A DNA stretch of 58,870 bases from Roseburia sp. Its GTDB lineage: Bacteria > Bacillota > Clostridia > Lachnospirales > Lachnospiraceae. Location of the stretch: positions 454,107-512,976 of the forward strand of contig JAMPFV010000001.1 of assembly GCA_023664265.1 (NCBI GenBank), read 5' to 3'. The notes beneath the pieces are model-generated. The model was not told where the DNA came from. It saw nothing but the letters and a program-made list of their open reading frames with translations, and did not search any database. This document shows, piece after piece, positions 16,695 to 26,065 of this stretch (position 1 is its first letter; every line of letters begins with the position of its first letter). The position numbers were made by a program, and so were the translations under genes.

Positions 16695-18428
16695 CTAAAA
16701 GTTCGTAAATACATTTGTTTCTTTCTGCAGCGCCGCGGCAATCTCCTGATTCTCATCCATTCGGTTGCTGATATTTTCCATATCCGTTACAAGCATCTGC
16801 GTGCTCTCCGCCGCGCCCGTAACGCCTCTTGCGCCCTCCTCGATCGCATCCGTAATCGTGCCGATGGAAGCCGCAATCTCATCCACCGCGCTCTTTAGCG
16901 CATCCGTCTGCGCGGTAAAGCCGTCCATAACGGACTCAATATAGGTCGCATTCTCCCGATACTGTACGCCGCTCTTGACGAAGTTCTCAAATTCCGGAAG
17001 AATGGACTCGTTCATGTATCCCACCAGATTGTTCGCGTTGTCCGCAAGGTTGTGCACCGCCTGAATGACAACGCCGTTAATCTCCTGAATGCGGTTGGCC
17101 GTCTCACGGCTCGAATCCGCAAGCTGCCGGATCTCGTCCGCGACAACCGCAAAGCCCTTGCCGGCCTCCCCGGCCCTTGCCGCCTCGATCGAAGCGTTCA
17201 GCGCAAGAAGGTTGGTCTGGCTTGAAATGCTCAGAATATCATTGGTCAGGCCGTTTACCTGCTCCACGTTCCTGCTCTCCTCAATCGCGTCATTCAGCAC
17301 CGTGAGGATATCCTGAACTTTCCTGCCGGTCTCCTCCATGTTATGGCGCGCATCCGACTCCATCTTGTCCGCGTTCTCCTTCATCTGTTTTGAATAGTCG
17401 TTGATGCTGACGGACTTATCCGCGATCATCTCCGTCTCGCTGCGGACCGCGTCCGCGTTCTGATTGATGACCGTCGCGGAGTGCCCGACCTCCTGCATGG
17501 TCGCGGAAAGCTCCTGCGTCACCGCGGACAGATCGGAGGCGCTGTCGTTCGAGGTCCTGACACTCTGCTGCACCTCGTTTACCACCTTCTCAAGCCGCTG
17601 CGAGTTCTCGATAATCATCTTCATGATTCCCTGAAGCTTTTCCATAAAGATATTGATGCCGTTGCCCAGGTCCGAAATCTCGTCGTTGGACAGGATGCTC
17701 ACGCGCTTTGTCAGATCGCCCCGGTTCTCGTCGATATCCTTGATAATATCGCGAATCTCACGATTTGCGACGCTCAGCTTTCGGATAACGAGGACAAATA
17801 CCACATAGAAGGCCAACAGAATCGCAAGGATGCTGACACCGATAATCGCCAGATTGATTACGAGCGCCGAGTTGTATGCCTTCGTCAGGTCATTGCTCGC
17901 GTCGGAGGCCATATTCTTCGCCTCCTCCACCATCGCCGTAATCTGATTCTGGATGTCATCGCTGTACTGCCTGATCACGCCGTTTGCAAGCGCGAACGCC
18001 TCCTCTTTCTGGTTATTGCCGCTGAATGCGATCAGGGAGGTAATCTCATATTTTAAGCCCTCGTAGCTTGAAAGGATTGAATTGTATGCGTTCTTGTCCA
18101 GCGCCGTCAGATTCTCCCGATAGTCCGCAAGATATTGATCCAGCACCGCCTCCTGCGCGCGGATTCCGTCCACCAGCGATATCAGCGTATCCAAATCCGT
18201 CGCGATAATGTGCGAGAGCGCCATCCTGTGAATATCCTGCGCTTCCCGCTGAATATCGTTGAGATCCGTGATATTGACCATATGCTCATCCGCAATCTGC
18301 ACCGCGGTCGTATTCACTTTCCCGAGGTTGCTGATTCCCTGTATATTGGAGAAAACCGCCACGATTCCGAGGATAAATACGGGAATCAGCGTAAATACCT
18401 TAATGCTTATACGTGCTCGTTTCTTCAT
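16695..18428 (-). CDS. Methyl-accepting chemotaxis protein
   Basis: This 577-residue receptor has a first membrane helix at about residues 11-28, a four-helix-bundle-like outer domain to about 185, a second membrane helix near 190-212, a HAMP domain, and a long cytoplasmic signalling domain. The highly conserved hairpin tip reads [18 protein letters not shown] near residues 415-435, where CheA and CheW bind. There is no CheB/CheR tether pentapeptide at the end. ATG is preceded by AAGGAGGGG. The gene starts 14 bases after a solute-binding lipoprotein, so the two are co-transcribed, which suggests the lipoprotein presents the ligand to this receptor. Confidence 0.95.
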   Translation of the reverse strand: MKKRARISIKVFTLIPVFILGIVAVFSNIQGISNLGKVNTTAVQIADEHMVNITDLNDIQREAQDIHRMALSHIIATDLDTLISLVDGIRAQEAVLDQYLADYRENLTALDKNAYNSILSSYEGLKYEITSLIAFSGNNQKEEAFALANGVIRQYSDDIQNQITAMVEEAKNMASDASNDLTKAYNSALVINLAIIGVSILAILLAFYVVFVLVIRKLSVANREIRDIIKDIDENRGDLTKRVSILSNDEISDLGNGINIFMEKLQGIMKMIIENSQRLEKVVNEVQQSVRTSNDSASDLSAVTQELSATMQEVGHSATVINQNADAVRSETEMIADKSVSINDYSKQMKENADKMESDARHNMEETGRKVQDILTVLNDAIEESRNVEQVNGLTNDILSISSQTNLLALNASIEAARAGEAGKGFAVVADEIRQLADSSRETANRIQEINGVVIQAVHNLADNANNLVGYMNESILPEFENFVKSGVQYRENATYIESVMDGFTAQTDALKSAVDEIAASIGTITDAIEEGARGVTGAAESTQMLVTDMENISNRMDENQEIAAALQKETNVFTNF

Positions 18429-18442
18429 CGCCTATCCCCTCC

Positions 18443-19741
18443 TTACTGTTGTACCGCCGAAGCCGTTATGCCGCCCACCAGTGTATCCATCAGATCCTGC
18501 AGCGGAACATTGTCGGGATTCCCCGCCGCGATAATGTCCGCAAAGCTCGTGCAGGCCGTCCAATAGCTGTTACCGACTCTCTGGAGATTCCCGTACTGTG
18601 ACTGGTCGATAACCGCCGCGATCGCCGGCACCTTGCCGACCTCGTCCGAGGCGGCCGCGTTCTTATTGGAGGGGCCTTGGCTCCTCTCCACGAATCGAAG
18701 CGTCTGGTTCTCCTCGTTCGTCAGCCAGTCCGCAAGCTTATGCGCCCATGCCAGATGCTTGGAATGCGGGTTCACGCCGAACATCTTGTACCCCGTAAAG
18801 GACGCCATCTGTATCTGCTGCCCCTTGCAGGTATAGGTCGGAAGCTTACACGCGCCATAATTTGCGCCCCATGCTTCCCTCACCGACACCGCGTTCCAGA
18901 CGCCGCTGATGCCCGCTATAACCTCACCCTCCTGCATTCCGGTGACAAAGCTGCCGTCGCCCTGCGCCACAAAGGCAGGGCTTGCCGTGATGTCAAGCAG
19001 CGCCCGCGCGATATCCACGCCCTTGATACTGCCCTCCGTCGCGTTCCAGTTGCAGTAATTCGTCACACCGTCCTCATTGATCCCGAACTCCAGCCCCGTA
19101 TTGCCGAAAAACGAGTACAGATACCAGCCGGAATTCAGCTCCATGGAGACCTTCTTCTCCGCCGCCTCCGCGACGGCGAGAATGCCGTCCATCGTCTTTA
19201 CGTCCTCCTCCGTAAAGTAATCCTTGTCATAATATAGGAAGTAACCGTTGTCCGCGGAATACGGGTACGCATACAGCGTCCCCTTATAGGACGCCGCCTC
19301 GACAGCCTCCTCCAGATTCGCGCTCTTCACCTGCTCCTGATTCACGACCGGCGACACGCCTCCGCCCGCAATCATGCTGTAAAGCTGGTCATCCGGCATG
19401 GAAAATATATCCGCGCTGTTATGTATATCCCCAAGGACATGGTTCCTTGTTTCCGCGTCAGCGGCGGCTTCCAGAACAATCTCAAAATCCGCCTGCCCCG
19501 CATACTCCTGCTCAAAGCTCTCTATCATCTTGGCAAGGGTCTCAAAATTGCCTTCCTCGGCCCATATCTTCAGCTCTACCTTCCCGCTCTCAAGCTGTTC
19601 CTCCTGTGTCCCGCTGCCCTGCGGCGCATCACTGCCCGCCGGCTCCGCCGCATTTCCCGCGCCGCAGCCCGCCAGTACCATCGCCATCAGGGAGGCCGCC
19701 GCCGCTGTTCCCAAACGCTGTTTTACGCTTTTCTTCCTCAC
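18443..19741 (-). CDS. Extracellular solute-binding lipoprotein (family 1), orphan
   Basis: The 432-residue protein has a lipoprotein signal with lipobox VLAGC (Cys26), followed by an acidic, low-complexity linker and a carbohydrate-type binding fold (KVELKIWAEEGNFETLAKMI onwards, GEVIAGISGVWN and LAWAHKLADWLTNEEN later). Maltodextrin-type ABC systems use such proteins. No permease genes are nearby. The GTG at 19739-19741 is chosen because a sigma-A promoter (19788-19816) covers the upstream ATG. The next gene is a chemoreceptor only 14 bases away, so this looks like a dedicated chemosensory binding protein, though it could also serve a distant transporter. Confidence 0.88.
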   Translation of the reverse strand: MRKKSVKQRLGTAAAASLMAMVLAGCGAGNAAEPAGSDAPQGSGTQEEQLESGKVELKIWAEEGNFETLAKMIESFEQEYAGQADFEIVLEAAADAETRNHVLGDIHNSADIFSMPDDQLYSMIAGGGVSPVVNQEQVKSANLEEAVEAASYKGTLYAYPYSADNGYFLYYDKDYFTEEDVKTMDGILAVAEAAEKKVSMELNSGWYLYSFFGNTGLEFGINEDGVTNYCNWNATEGSIKGVDIARALLDITASPAFVAQGDGSFVTGMQEGEVIAGISGVWNAVSVREAWGANYGACKLPTYTCKGQQIQMASFTGYKMFGVNPHSKHLAWAHKLADWLTNEENQTLRFVERSQGPSNKNAAASDEVGKVPAIAAVIDQSQYGNLQRVGNSYWTACTSFADIIAAGNPDNVPLQDLMDTLVGGITASAVQQ

Positions 19742-19787
19742 AATCCATCTTCCTTTCCGCGCAAGTCCATACTTTTTAACTAATTTC

Positions 19788-19816
19788 ATCATATCTTAAA
19801 TATCAGAGCATTTCAA
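19788..19816 (-). promoter_or_regulatory. Promoter of the binding protein-chemoreceptor operon
   Basis: TTGAAA and TATGAT on the minus strand are spaced by 17 bases, about 47 bases before the GTG start. The -10 overlaps an alternative upstream ATG, which rules that start out. Confidence 0.65.
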
Positions 19817-19837
19817 GCCATAATCCTTTCCAAGCTG

Positions 19838-21112
19838 CTACTCCGCCTCTGTCTCTGTTTTACCGTTCTCTTTTTTTCCGCCCTCTTTTCCGGCGGTCGC
19901 CCGATTCTTATCCCCGTGGTTCCGGTTCCGGTTATTATTTCCCTGCGGCTTTTGCGCTTTGCCGGTCTCCTGCTTCTTGGCGTTGCGCTCATTCACACTG
20001 TCGCGCAGCAGGACATAGAACGTCGAGACAAGCGGAATGAAAAACAGCATCCCCGGGACGCCGAACAGACTGCCGCCGACGCTGACCGCCATCAGCACCC
20101 AGATTGCCGGAAGGCCGACCTTATTGCCGACAACCCGCGGATAAATCAGGTTCCCCTCTATCTGCTGCAACACGAAGAACAGCACCACGAACACCACCGC
20201 TTTTATCGGGCTGTCCACCAGAATCAGGAACGCGCCGACCACACAGCCGATAAACGCGCCGACAATCGGTATCAGCGCCGTAAACGCAATCAGCACGCCG
20301 ATCATCAGTGCATACGGCAGCCCCAGAATCGTCATGGAAATCACAAACATCGTGCCGAGGATAATCGCCTCCAGACATTGAACGGACACAAAATTAGAGA
20401 AATTGCGGTTCAACAGGCTGAGCACATTGAGCACTGCCTTCTCGTGCCGCGGCTTCAGATATGCCGACAAAATGCGCCTTCCCTGATTGGCCAGCGTCTC
20501 CTTGCCCGCCAGAATGTAAATGGCAAAGATAAAGCCGATGCTGAAATTCACCGCGCCGCTGATAATGCTCCCCGCGACCGTCACTGTGGAAACCAGCATA
20601 TCCGTCGCGCCCGACTTTAAGAACTGCACCACATAATCCACCAGCGCGTCCCAGTTCGTGTTGAGGCCCTCAAGCCGCTCCACGGGCTCCGCAAGCTGCG
20701 GATACTGCGCCGTCAGCTCCGCCAGCAATGCCGCCACACGCTCGATAAACGGAGGGATTTTATTGCCAAGCTCCACGATTGTCTTGGCCAGATGCGGCAC
20801 GATTGTCCCGATTACCAGCATCAGCACCAGCGCGACAAACAAAATACTGAGCACGATGCTCACGTTGCGCTTCCGCTTCTCCCTGCCCTTTCTGCGCCAA
20901 TTACGCAACAGTTTTTTCTCGATAAAATTCATGGGAATATTCAGGACAAACGCCATCACCCCGCCGTAGAGAAAGGGCTTGAGAATCGTGACGCACACGC
21001 CGGCTGCCTGCAGCGCCTCCTGCCGATACAGAAGCACCAGCAATACCACCGCGACAAACAACACCAGTTCCTTGATCTGCTTCATCTTTTTCCTGTCAAA
21101 TCCGTTTTCCAT
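19838..21112 (-). CDS. AI-2E family transporter (YdiK/TqsA-like)
   Basis: The 424-residue membrane protein has the seven- to eight-helix AI-2E layout, including the conserved segments FSIGFIFAIYILAGKE, GLPYALMIGVLIAFTALIPIVG (helical hairpin) and QQIEGNLIYPRVVGNKVGL. Members are broad: some export autoinducer-2, others ions or unknown solutes. The last 50 residues form a disordered tail rich in Asn, Lys, Arg and Glu (from NERNAKKQETGKAQK to the end), which is an uncommon extension and probably cytoplasmic. GGAGG lies 7 bases before the ATG. It is transcribed divergently from the diguanylate cyclase at 21289. Confidence 0.9.
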   Translation of the reverse strand: MENGFDRKKMKQIKELVLFVAVVLLVLLYRQEALQAAGVCVTILKPFLYGGVMAFVLNIPMNFIEKKLLRNWRRKGREKRKRNVSIVLSILFVALVLMLVIGTIVPHLAKTIVELGNKIPPFIERVAALLAELTAQYPQLAEPVERLEGLNTNWDALVDYVVQFLKSGATDMLVSTVTVAGSIISGAVNFSIGFIFAIYILAGKETLANQGRRILSAYLKPRHEKAVLNVLSLLNRNFSNFVSVQCLEAIILGTMFVISMTILGLPYALMIGVLIAFTALIPIVGAFIGCVVGAFLILVDSPIKAVVFVVLFFVLQQIEGNLIYPRVVGNKVGLPAIWVLMAVSVGGSLFGVPGMLFFIPLVSTFYVLLRDSVNERNAKKQETGKAQKPQGNNNRNRNHGDKNRATAGKEGGKKENGKTETEAE

Positions 21113-21215
21113 CCGTAAGCCTCCAAAATCATATACTTCTCTACTATATTACAATATTTATAGCATTTTTGAAATATTTTTTTGAAAATAAATGGAATAT
21201 TCGTGCAAATAATGT

Positions 21216-21221
21216 TATACT
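21216..21221 (+). promoter_or_regulatory. Extended -10 element upstream of the diguanylate cyclase
   Basis: TGTTATACT provides an extended -10 (TG-N-TATACT) about 70 bases before the start. No good -35 is seen, which extended -10 promoters can tolerate. Confidence 0.4.
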
Positions 21222-21288
21222 ATATTTACATTTGCATACAATTCTCCCTACAAGTGATAAACTCTATGAAAGGAGTATGTTCACGCCC

Positions 21289-22899
21289 ATGAAGCATGAC
21301 ATAAACCAAAAATACTTTTTCATATATTCAGCGATTTTTACAATGATTCTGATATTCTTTGTCGGACTGTTCTACTATGACCAGGCCACGGATACCAAGC
21401 ACGCGCACTCGCCGCGCGAGGTTACTTACTGGGAGGACTACACCTATACGACTACATATTCCCGCACGATTGTCAGCGGCAGGCTCGATGCCCTGACGCA
21501 GGATAAGAATCTGCTCGCCTTTTTCACGGTGCACCAGAATGTCAGCGTATTTCTGGGCGAGGAGCTGATTTACCAGTATCCGGTATCCAACAACAATCCC
21601 TTTTCCAACTCCCCCGGCTACTGCTGGAACTTTGTGCCGCTGCCGGAGGACGCGGCGGACATCCGGATTGAGCTGTCCTCCCCGTATAAGTCCGGCAAGG
21701 ACAACATTCCGGTCTTTTACATCGGGAACAACTTTTCCGTCCCCGCCAAGATCGTAAGGTCGAGCCTGTTCCCGTTTATCCTGTGCATCCTTATGTTCTG
21801 CATCGGACTGCTGATGGTCGGATATTATCTGGGCTTTGCGAGAAGGTTCCACACCAAGACCCGCATGTTCTACCTCGGAACCTTTGCGATCATCCTGTCC
21901 ATATGGTCCATCAACGAGTGCTCCATGACGCCATTTATCATGCGCAACAACATTGTGACCTCCTATGTGTCGTTCCTGTCCATCATGCTGCTGCCGCTGC
22001 CTTTCGGTCTGTTCATCAAGAACTTTTACGAGGACAACAGCAAGGCTTGGGAGATTTTCTTCCAATTAAATATCGCGCAGATTATCCTGTGTATCCTGTT
22101 CCAGTTCGCAGGTATCTACGATCTGCGGGAGACACTGTGGTCCACACATGTAATGATGGGCATTCTGGCGGGCGTCATTATCTATCAGTCCTACAAGCAG
22201 CTCAAGGCGGGTGAGAACCGCCGGCTGGTGCGGCTTCATCTGCTCTGCATCATCATCTGCGCCGTCACCCTGCTGATGGACGTCGTCGCCTATTACCTCG
22301 GTTCAGGGGACGGCAACACCTTCGGGCGTCTCGGCTTTCTGACCTACATTGTCGTGCTGGGGCTGTCCTCCGCGGAGGAGACTGCCTCCCTGATGAAAAA
22401 GGGAACGCAGGCCAATCTGTATCAGCAGCTTGCCTACACCGACCAGATGACCGGACTGAACAACCGCTCCTGCTTTAATCTCGACTTTGAGCAGTTCTCC
22501 CAAGCGCCCAAGGATATCGCGGTGATTGACTGCGACCTGAACAACCTCAAGTACACGAATGATACCTTCGGGCATTCGGCCGGCGACCGCTACATCAAGA
22601 ACTGCGCAAACATTATCAATGAAATTTTTTCCGGTATCGGGAAATGCTACCGCGTCGGCGGCGATGAATTTGTCGTGCTGGTGCAGAACTCCTCCAAATT
22701 CGACCTGACCTACTATCTCGCGATGCTCGAATCCAGCGTGGATGCCTGCAACCGCGAGAACAAGGGGCTGCGGATGCAGATTGCCTACGGCTGTGCCGTC
22801 TACTCCGATACGGAGGACGAAAACTTGGAGGACACCTACAACCGCGCCGACAAGATCATGTATGAAGACAAGAAGAAGAAAAAAGGATTCCGCCTCTAA
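21289..22899 (+). CDS. Membrane-bound diguanylate cyclase (7TM-type sensor with GGDEF)
   Basis: The 536-residue protein makes c-di-GMP. It has an N-terminal membrane anchor, an extracytoplasmic domain of about 130 residues, seven further hydrophobic helices (about residues 155-370) as in 7TMR-DISM sensors, and a C-terminal GGDEF domain. The active-site loop is intact (RVGGDEF, near residue 457), with DCDLNNLKYTND for metal binding. There is no RxxD inhibitory site five residues before the loop, so product inhibition may be absent. Start choice is uncertain: AAAGGAG is 13 bases from ATG 21289 and only one base from ATG 21277. A bidirectional-looking terminator overlaps the stop. Confidence 0.9.
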   Translation: MKHDINQKYFFIYSAIFTMILIFFVGLFYYDQATDTKHAHSPREVTYWEDYTYTTTYSRTIVSGRLDALTQDKNLLAFFTVHQNVSVFLGEELIYQYPVSNNNPFSNSPGYCWNFVPLPEDAADIRIELSSPYKSGKDNIPVFYIGNNFSVPAKIVRSSLFPFILCILMFCIGLLMVGYYLGFARRFHTKTRMFYLGTFAIILSIWSINECSMTPFIMRNNIVTSYVSFLSIMLLPLPFGLFIKNFYEDNSKAWEIFFQLNIAQIILCILFQFAGIYDLRETLWSTHVMMGILAGVIIYQSYKQLKAGENRRLVRLHLLCIIICAVTLLMDVVAYYLGSGDGNTFGRLGFLTYIVVLGLSSAEETASLMKKGTQANLYQQLAYTDQMTGLNNRSCFNLDFEQFSQAPKDIAVIDCDLNNLKYTNDTFGHSAGDRYIKNCANIINEIFSGIGKCYRVGGDEFVVLVQNSSKFDLTYYLAMLESSVDACNRENKGLRMQIAYGCAVYSDTEDENLEDTYNRADKIMYEDKKKKKGFRL

Positions 22900-22915
22900 A
22901 GCGAAATCCTTTTTT
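22879..22915 (+). terminator. Intrinsic terminator at the end of the diguanylate cyclase gene
   Basis: AAAAAAGGATTCCGC and GCGAAATCCTTTTTT pair with one mismatch, with a 7-base loop containing the stop codon and a T-run. The A-run on the other arm makes it usable for the convergent gene at 22955 as well. Confidence 0.8.
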
Positions 22916-22954
22916 CTCACCATTTTATCAGCAGTTGCTTTCATTCTCTGCATC

Positions 22955-23674
22955 CTAAATCCAATCGCTGTACCCACCGTAATACTTCCCATTGTAAAAG
23001 CCGTAATTGGAAAGGTCGGCGCTGCTGCCATATGTATTGTAGCTGCCGTACTTATTATAGGTGGATGTCCCGTAAAGCTTGTCTAAGGAGCTGATGGAGC
23101 TTGACGCATACTGCTCTATAACGCCGAACCGCCCGCTGATCTCCTCCGCATAACTGCTCTCCGCTCCGAATACGCGCTTGATATCCTCAACATCAGCCGC
23201 CTCCAGAACCTCCTTGTCTATCGACAGCGTTCCATCCTTAGATACGGTAATTCCAAGCTTCTCCAGCTCCTCCGTATGAGCCTCCGTAACCTTGCCCGCC
23301 ATCGTCCTGTAAATCAGGCCGGTCGTACCCTGCACATCGCCCAGCGCACTGTAAGCGTTATTATAATTAGAGACAAAGGATTTGATGTCGGAAATCATGC
23401 CGACCTTATCCTTCTCACTGATTTCCGTCTTCCCGCTGACATCCATTATATCCTTCACATTTCCCGCCAGCGCGTTCGCGGCCTTCTCAACCCGCTCATA
23501 CATCGCAATCTGCTTGGTCGCGGATGTCGTTCCGTTCGTCCGCGTATTGGTTGTCGTATTCAGACTGCTCGTTGAAAGCGCCTTCGTATTATATAATCTG
23601 CTTCCGCGGCTTCTCTTCGCGGAGCGTATCATCCTCGCCCGCGCAAGATTTCTGACACTGCTGTTTACTCTCAT
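22955..23674 (-). CDS. FliD-like (flagellar cap C-terminal type) protein, non-flagellar-locus copy A
   Basis: The 239-residue protein has a basic N-terminus (VNSSVRNLARARMIRSAKR), a Ser/Thr linker, and one copy of a domain typical of the FliD C-terminus: SFVSNYNNAYSAL, then LGITVSKDGTLSID, then AADVEDIKRVFG. The tail is rich in Tyr, Gly and Ser. The same domain occurs twice in the protein at 32550-33752. ATG at 23672-23674 has GGAGG 6 bases upstream. A sigma-D-like promoter (23743-23770) precedes it. There is no signal peptide, so export through the flagellar apparatus is possible but unproven. No other flagellar gene is nearby. Confidence 0.7.
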   Translation of the reverse strand: MRVNSSVRNLARARMIRSAKRSRGSRLYNTKALSTSSLNTTTNTRTNGTTSATKQIAMYERVEKAANALAGNVKDIMDVSGKTEISEKDKVGMISDIKSFVSNYNNAYSALGDVQGTTGLIYRTMAGKVTEAHTEELEKLGITVSKDGTLSIDKEVLEAADVEDIKRVFGAESSYAEEISGRFGVIEQYASSSISSLDKLYGTSTYNKYGSYNTYGSSADLSNYGFYNGKYYGGYSDWI

Positions 23675-23742
23675 TGACTGCCTCCATTCCAACTGTCCGT
23701 TTCTTATGAATAGATCATATTCTTCCATACCTTACACAATAT

Positions 23743-23770
23743 ATATCGGACATATTCCGGAAATTATTTA
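23743..23770 (-). promoter_or_regulatory. Candidate sigma-D (FliA-type) promoter
   Basis: On the minus strand TAAA is followed after 16 bases by TCCGATAT, one base different from the sigma-D consensus TAAA-N14-16-GCCGATAT. It lies in the short gap between flotillin and the FliD-like gene, about 70 bases before the latter's start. Confidence 0.6.
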
Positions 23771-23779
23771 GACCTTTTT

Positions 23780-25318
23780 TCAAAAGTCAATGTGGTCATC
23801 CTCGCCCGCGCCGCTGTTCACATTCAGATTCACGCCGTCAAGCCCGCTCACGGTGATATTGCGGTTTACTTTCGCGTCGTAGGACTCCGCATTGATGATG
23901 TTCGCCAAATCGATTCCCGTCGTCTCCTTCATGGACTCAAAGAGCTTCGTCATAACGACCGGAACATTTCCCGCCACCTGCTCAACGCCATTGGCACCGC
24001 CGTCGCCGCCGATAATCGTAATCTTGTCAATCTGCGCCAGAGGCTCCGCAATCCTGCCCGCGACCTCGGGAAGCACCTTGATCATCATCTCCGCCACAGC
24101 CGCCTTGTTGTACTTCGCGTAAGCCTCCGCCTTTTTCTCCATCGCCTCCGCTTCCGCAAGGCCCTTCGCCTGTATGGACTCCGCCTCCGCAAGGCCCTTC
24201 GCCCTGATTGCGGCCGCCTCCGCCTCACCAAAGGCTCTCACGCCCTGCGCCTCCTGCTCCTTGGAGAATCGGTCGGCATCCGCCTGCGCCTTGCGCGCCT
24301 CGGCTACCCTCTGCGCCTCAAACTGCTGCGCCTCCGCTTCCTTCTGCCGCTGGTAGAGCGCCGCGTCCGCGCGCTGCTGTGCCGCGTACTTATCCGCCTC
24401 CGCCTGCTTCTTGACCTCCGCCTCAAGCGCCCGCTCCTTGACAGCGACCTGCTTCTGCTTTAACTCAATCTCCCGCTCCTGCCGCGCGATATCCGCGTTC
24501 GCTGTGCTGATCTCTATCGTCTTACGCTGCTCTTCCTTCTGAATCTCGTAAGCGGCGTCCGCCATCGCCTTCTTGGTATCCGCCTCCATCTGTAGCTCGG
24601 ACTTCTTGATGGCAAGCTCGTTCTGCTTCTTTGCAATCTCCGTCTGCGCTGTCACCGCGGCGTCGTTGGATTCCTTGTCAGCCGACGCCTGCGCCACCTT
24701 GATGTCGCGCTCACTCTCCGCTCTCGCGATTGCGGCGGATTTCTTGATTTTGACGATATTGTCAATACCGAGGTTCTCAATGACCTCATTGCCGTCCACA
24801 AAGTTCTGCACGTTAAAGCTGATAATGTCAAGCCCCATCGCCGCAAGGTCAGGCTCCGCGTTCTCCTTCACGAGCGTCGCGAACTTCTGGCGGTCCGAAA
24901 CCATCTCCTCCAGCTTCATCTTTCCCACGATTTCACGCACGTTGCCCTCCAGCACCTCTCTGGCCACGCCCGCTATGTACTCGGTATTCTTATTCAGAAA
25001 GTTCTCCGCGGCCAGCCGCAGCCGCTCCGGATCATTGCTGATCTTGATATTGACCGTCGCGTCCACATTGATATTGATGTAATCCGCCGTCGGAACCGCA
25101 TTGCTCGTCTTGACGTCGATCGGTATCAGCCTCAGATTCAGCTTATCCAGACGCTCCAAAAACGGGATACGGATGCTCGCCTTTCCGATTACAATCTTCG
25201 ACTTCTTCTTGATGCCTGAAATAATATATGCCATGTCGGGCGGCGCCTTCACATACCCCATGCACAGCAATATTATCACCAGAATTGCCACTGCTCCTCC
25301 AATAATCCAACCTGTCAT
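23780..25318 (-). CDS. Flotillin-like SPFH domain protein
   Basis: The 512-residue protein has an N-terminal membrane hairpin or anchor (residues 4-22), an SPFH/band-7 domain (about 25-190) and a long Ala/Glu/Lys-rich coiled coil (about 195-420). Within it is a tandem repeat (AKGLAEAE twice, near residues 364-383). It organises membrane microdomains in FloT/YuaG-type proteins. ATG follows GAGGAGG. In Bacillus floT sits with an NfeD-like gene; none is present here. Downstream is the FliD-like gene with its own promoter. A candidate -10 (TATACT, 25388-25393) lies 70 bases upstream. Confidence 0.94.
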   Translation of the reverse strand: MTGWIIGGAVAILVIILLCMGYVKAPPDMAYIISGIKKKSKIVIGKASIRIPFLERLDKLNLRLIPIDVKTSNAVPTADYININVDATVNIKISNDPERLRLAAENFLNKNTEYIAGVAREVLEGNVREIVGKMKLEEMVSDRQKFATLVKENAEPDLAAMGLDIISFNVQNFVDGNEVIENLGIDNIVKIKKSAAIARAESERDIKVAQASADKESNDAAVTAQTEIAKKQNELAIKKSELQMEADTKKAMADAAYEIQKEEQRKTIEISTANADIARQEREIELKQKQVAVKERALEAEVKKQAEADKYAAQQRADAALYQRQKEAEAQQFEAQRVAEARKAQADADRFSKEQEAQGVRAFGEAEAAAIRAKGLAEAESIQAKGLAEAEAMEKKAEAYAKYNKAAVAEMMIKVLPEVAGRIAEPLAQIDKITIIGGDGGANGVEQVAGNVPVVMTKLFESMKETTGIDLANIINAESYDAKVNRNITVSGLDGVNLNVNSGAGEDDHIDF

Positions 25319-25686
25319 TCCCTTAACCTCCTCGTCTCTTCAACCTGCAACAAAATACAGCCATACGAATATATGCCTATATGTTTAAGTATAGCATATG
25401 CGGGGCGCAATGTATACAACAGAATTCGACAGATGATTTAAACTCCGCCTCATCCGCCATCTGCTCATCATCATTCAGCAGATAGCGCAACCGGACACTG
25501 CTGCGGGAAATCGCAGAGAAAACACACGATATTGATCTCAAAGACTGCGAAATGCCCACGCAAAAGACTCTGTGATTGCTCCATATCGCATCCGAAACCC
25601 GTTTTTTTACGGTTGCATCATTTCTTTCATTTTTATGATACGGCAGACGTTTCATTGTCCCGACAAGTCTCTGTGCCGCCATTATC
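25319..25686. other. Intergenic stretch before flotillin, no confident gene
   Basis: This stretch holds a -10-like TATACT on the minus strand (25388-25393) that could serve flotillin. A minus-strand frame from ATG 25682 reaches 25377 (101 codons). It is Ser/Arg-rich, has no ribosome binding site, starts directly after a terminator and matches no family I know; only its last third (around LRYLLNDDEQMADEAEF) looks protein-like. I treat it as non-coding or a remnant. Confidence 0.4.
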
Positions 25687-25724
25687 CAAAAATCCGCTTC
25701 GGAAATACCAAAGCAGATTTTTTA
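25687..25724 (-). terminator. Intrinsic terminator of the small gene at 25734
   Basis: AATCCGCTTCGG and the AAAGCAGATT arm form a stem with T-runs on both strands (GGATTTTTGG on the minus strand). It begins ten bases after the stop of the 53-codon frame on the minus strand. Confidence 0.65.
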
Positions 25725-25733
25725 TAGCACACG

Positions 25734-25895
25734 TTATTCCATTCGTCGTATTTTCACATCGCTCTCCGCGGGTTTTCCGGATTTTTCCTGCACATCCGCA
25801 TTCGCACAGGCGCTATGCGTCTTTAAAAATACGCACGTTATCTGTAATATCCCACTCTGATACCAGGCATTCCTCCTATTCTCAGGCAAGACCAT
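25734..25895 (-). CDS. Hypothetical small protein (53 residues) with its own promoter and terminator
   Basis: A minus-strand frame from ATG 25893-25895 (or TTG 25902-25904) encodes about 53 residues, starting MVLPENRRNAWYQSG and ending SDVKIRRME. The middle (ITCVFLKTHSACANADVQEK) is mildly hydrophobic, then charged. A TGTTATAAT extended -10 (core 25936-25941) lies 40 bases upstream, and a terminator lies 10 bases downstream, so the unit is complete. The ribosome binding site is a distant GGAG, which weakens the call. No family is recognised. The transcript could instead be a small RNA. It sits between MATE and flotillin. Confidence 0.4.
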   Translation of the reverse strand: MVLPENRRNAWYQSGILQITCVFLKTHSACANADVQEKSGKPAESDVKIRRME

Positions 25896-25935
25896 AATAG
25901 TCAATCTTCTCCGCTCCCCTCCGCGCGGAAGCAAT

Positions 25936-25941
25936 ATTATA
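25936..25941 (-). promoter_or_regulatory. Extended -10 promoter of the small transcript
   Basis: TATAAT preceded by TG with one base between (TGTTATAAT) on the minus strand. No good -35 is visible. It predicts a transcript starting near 25929 and ending at the terminator 25687-25724, about 240 bases. Confidence 0.45.
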
Positions 25942-26065
25942 ACATCCGCAATTCAATAATATGCATTGCACCATCCTTCTTCCTGCCCGGTCTCTCTCAA
26001 GCAAATTCTGTCAAAATCCATGCCTTTCTGCATAAATTCCTGCAATCCCGGTCGTCCGCGCTCCG

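Noticed and set aside
21113..21288. c-di-GMP or other riboswitch upstream of the diguanylate cyclase
   Set aside because: I looked for the GEMM core motifs and for long structured leaders here and before the other c-di-GMP genes and saw none.
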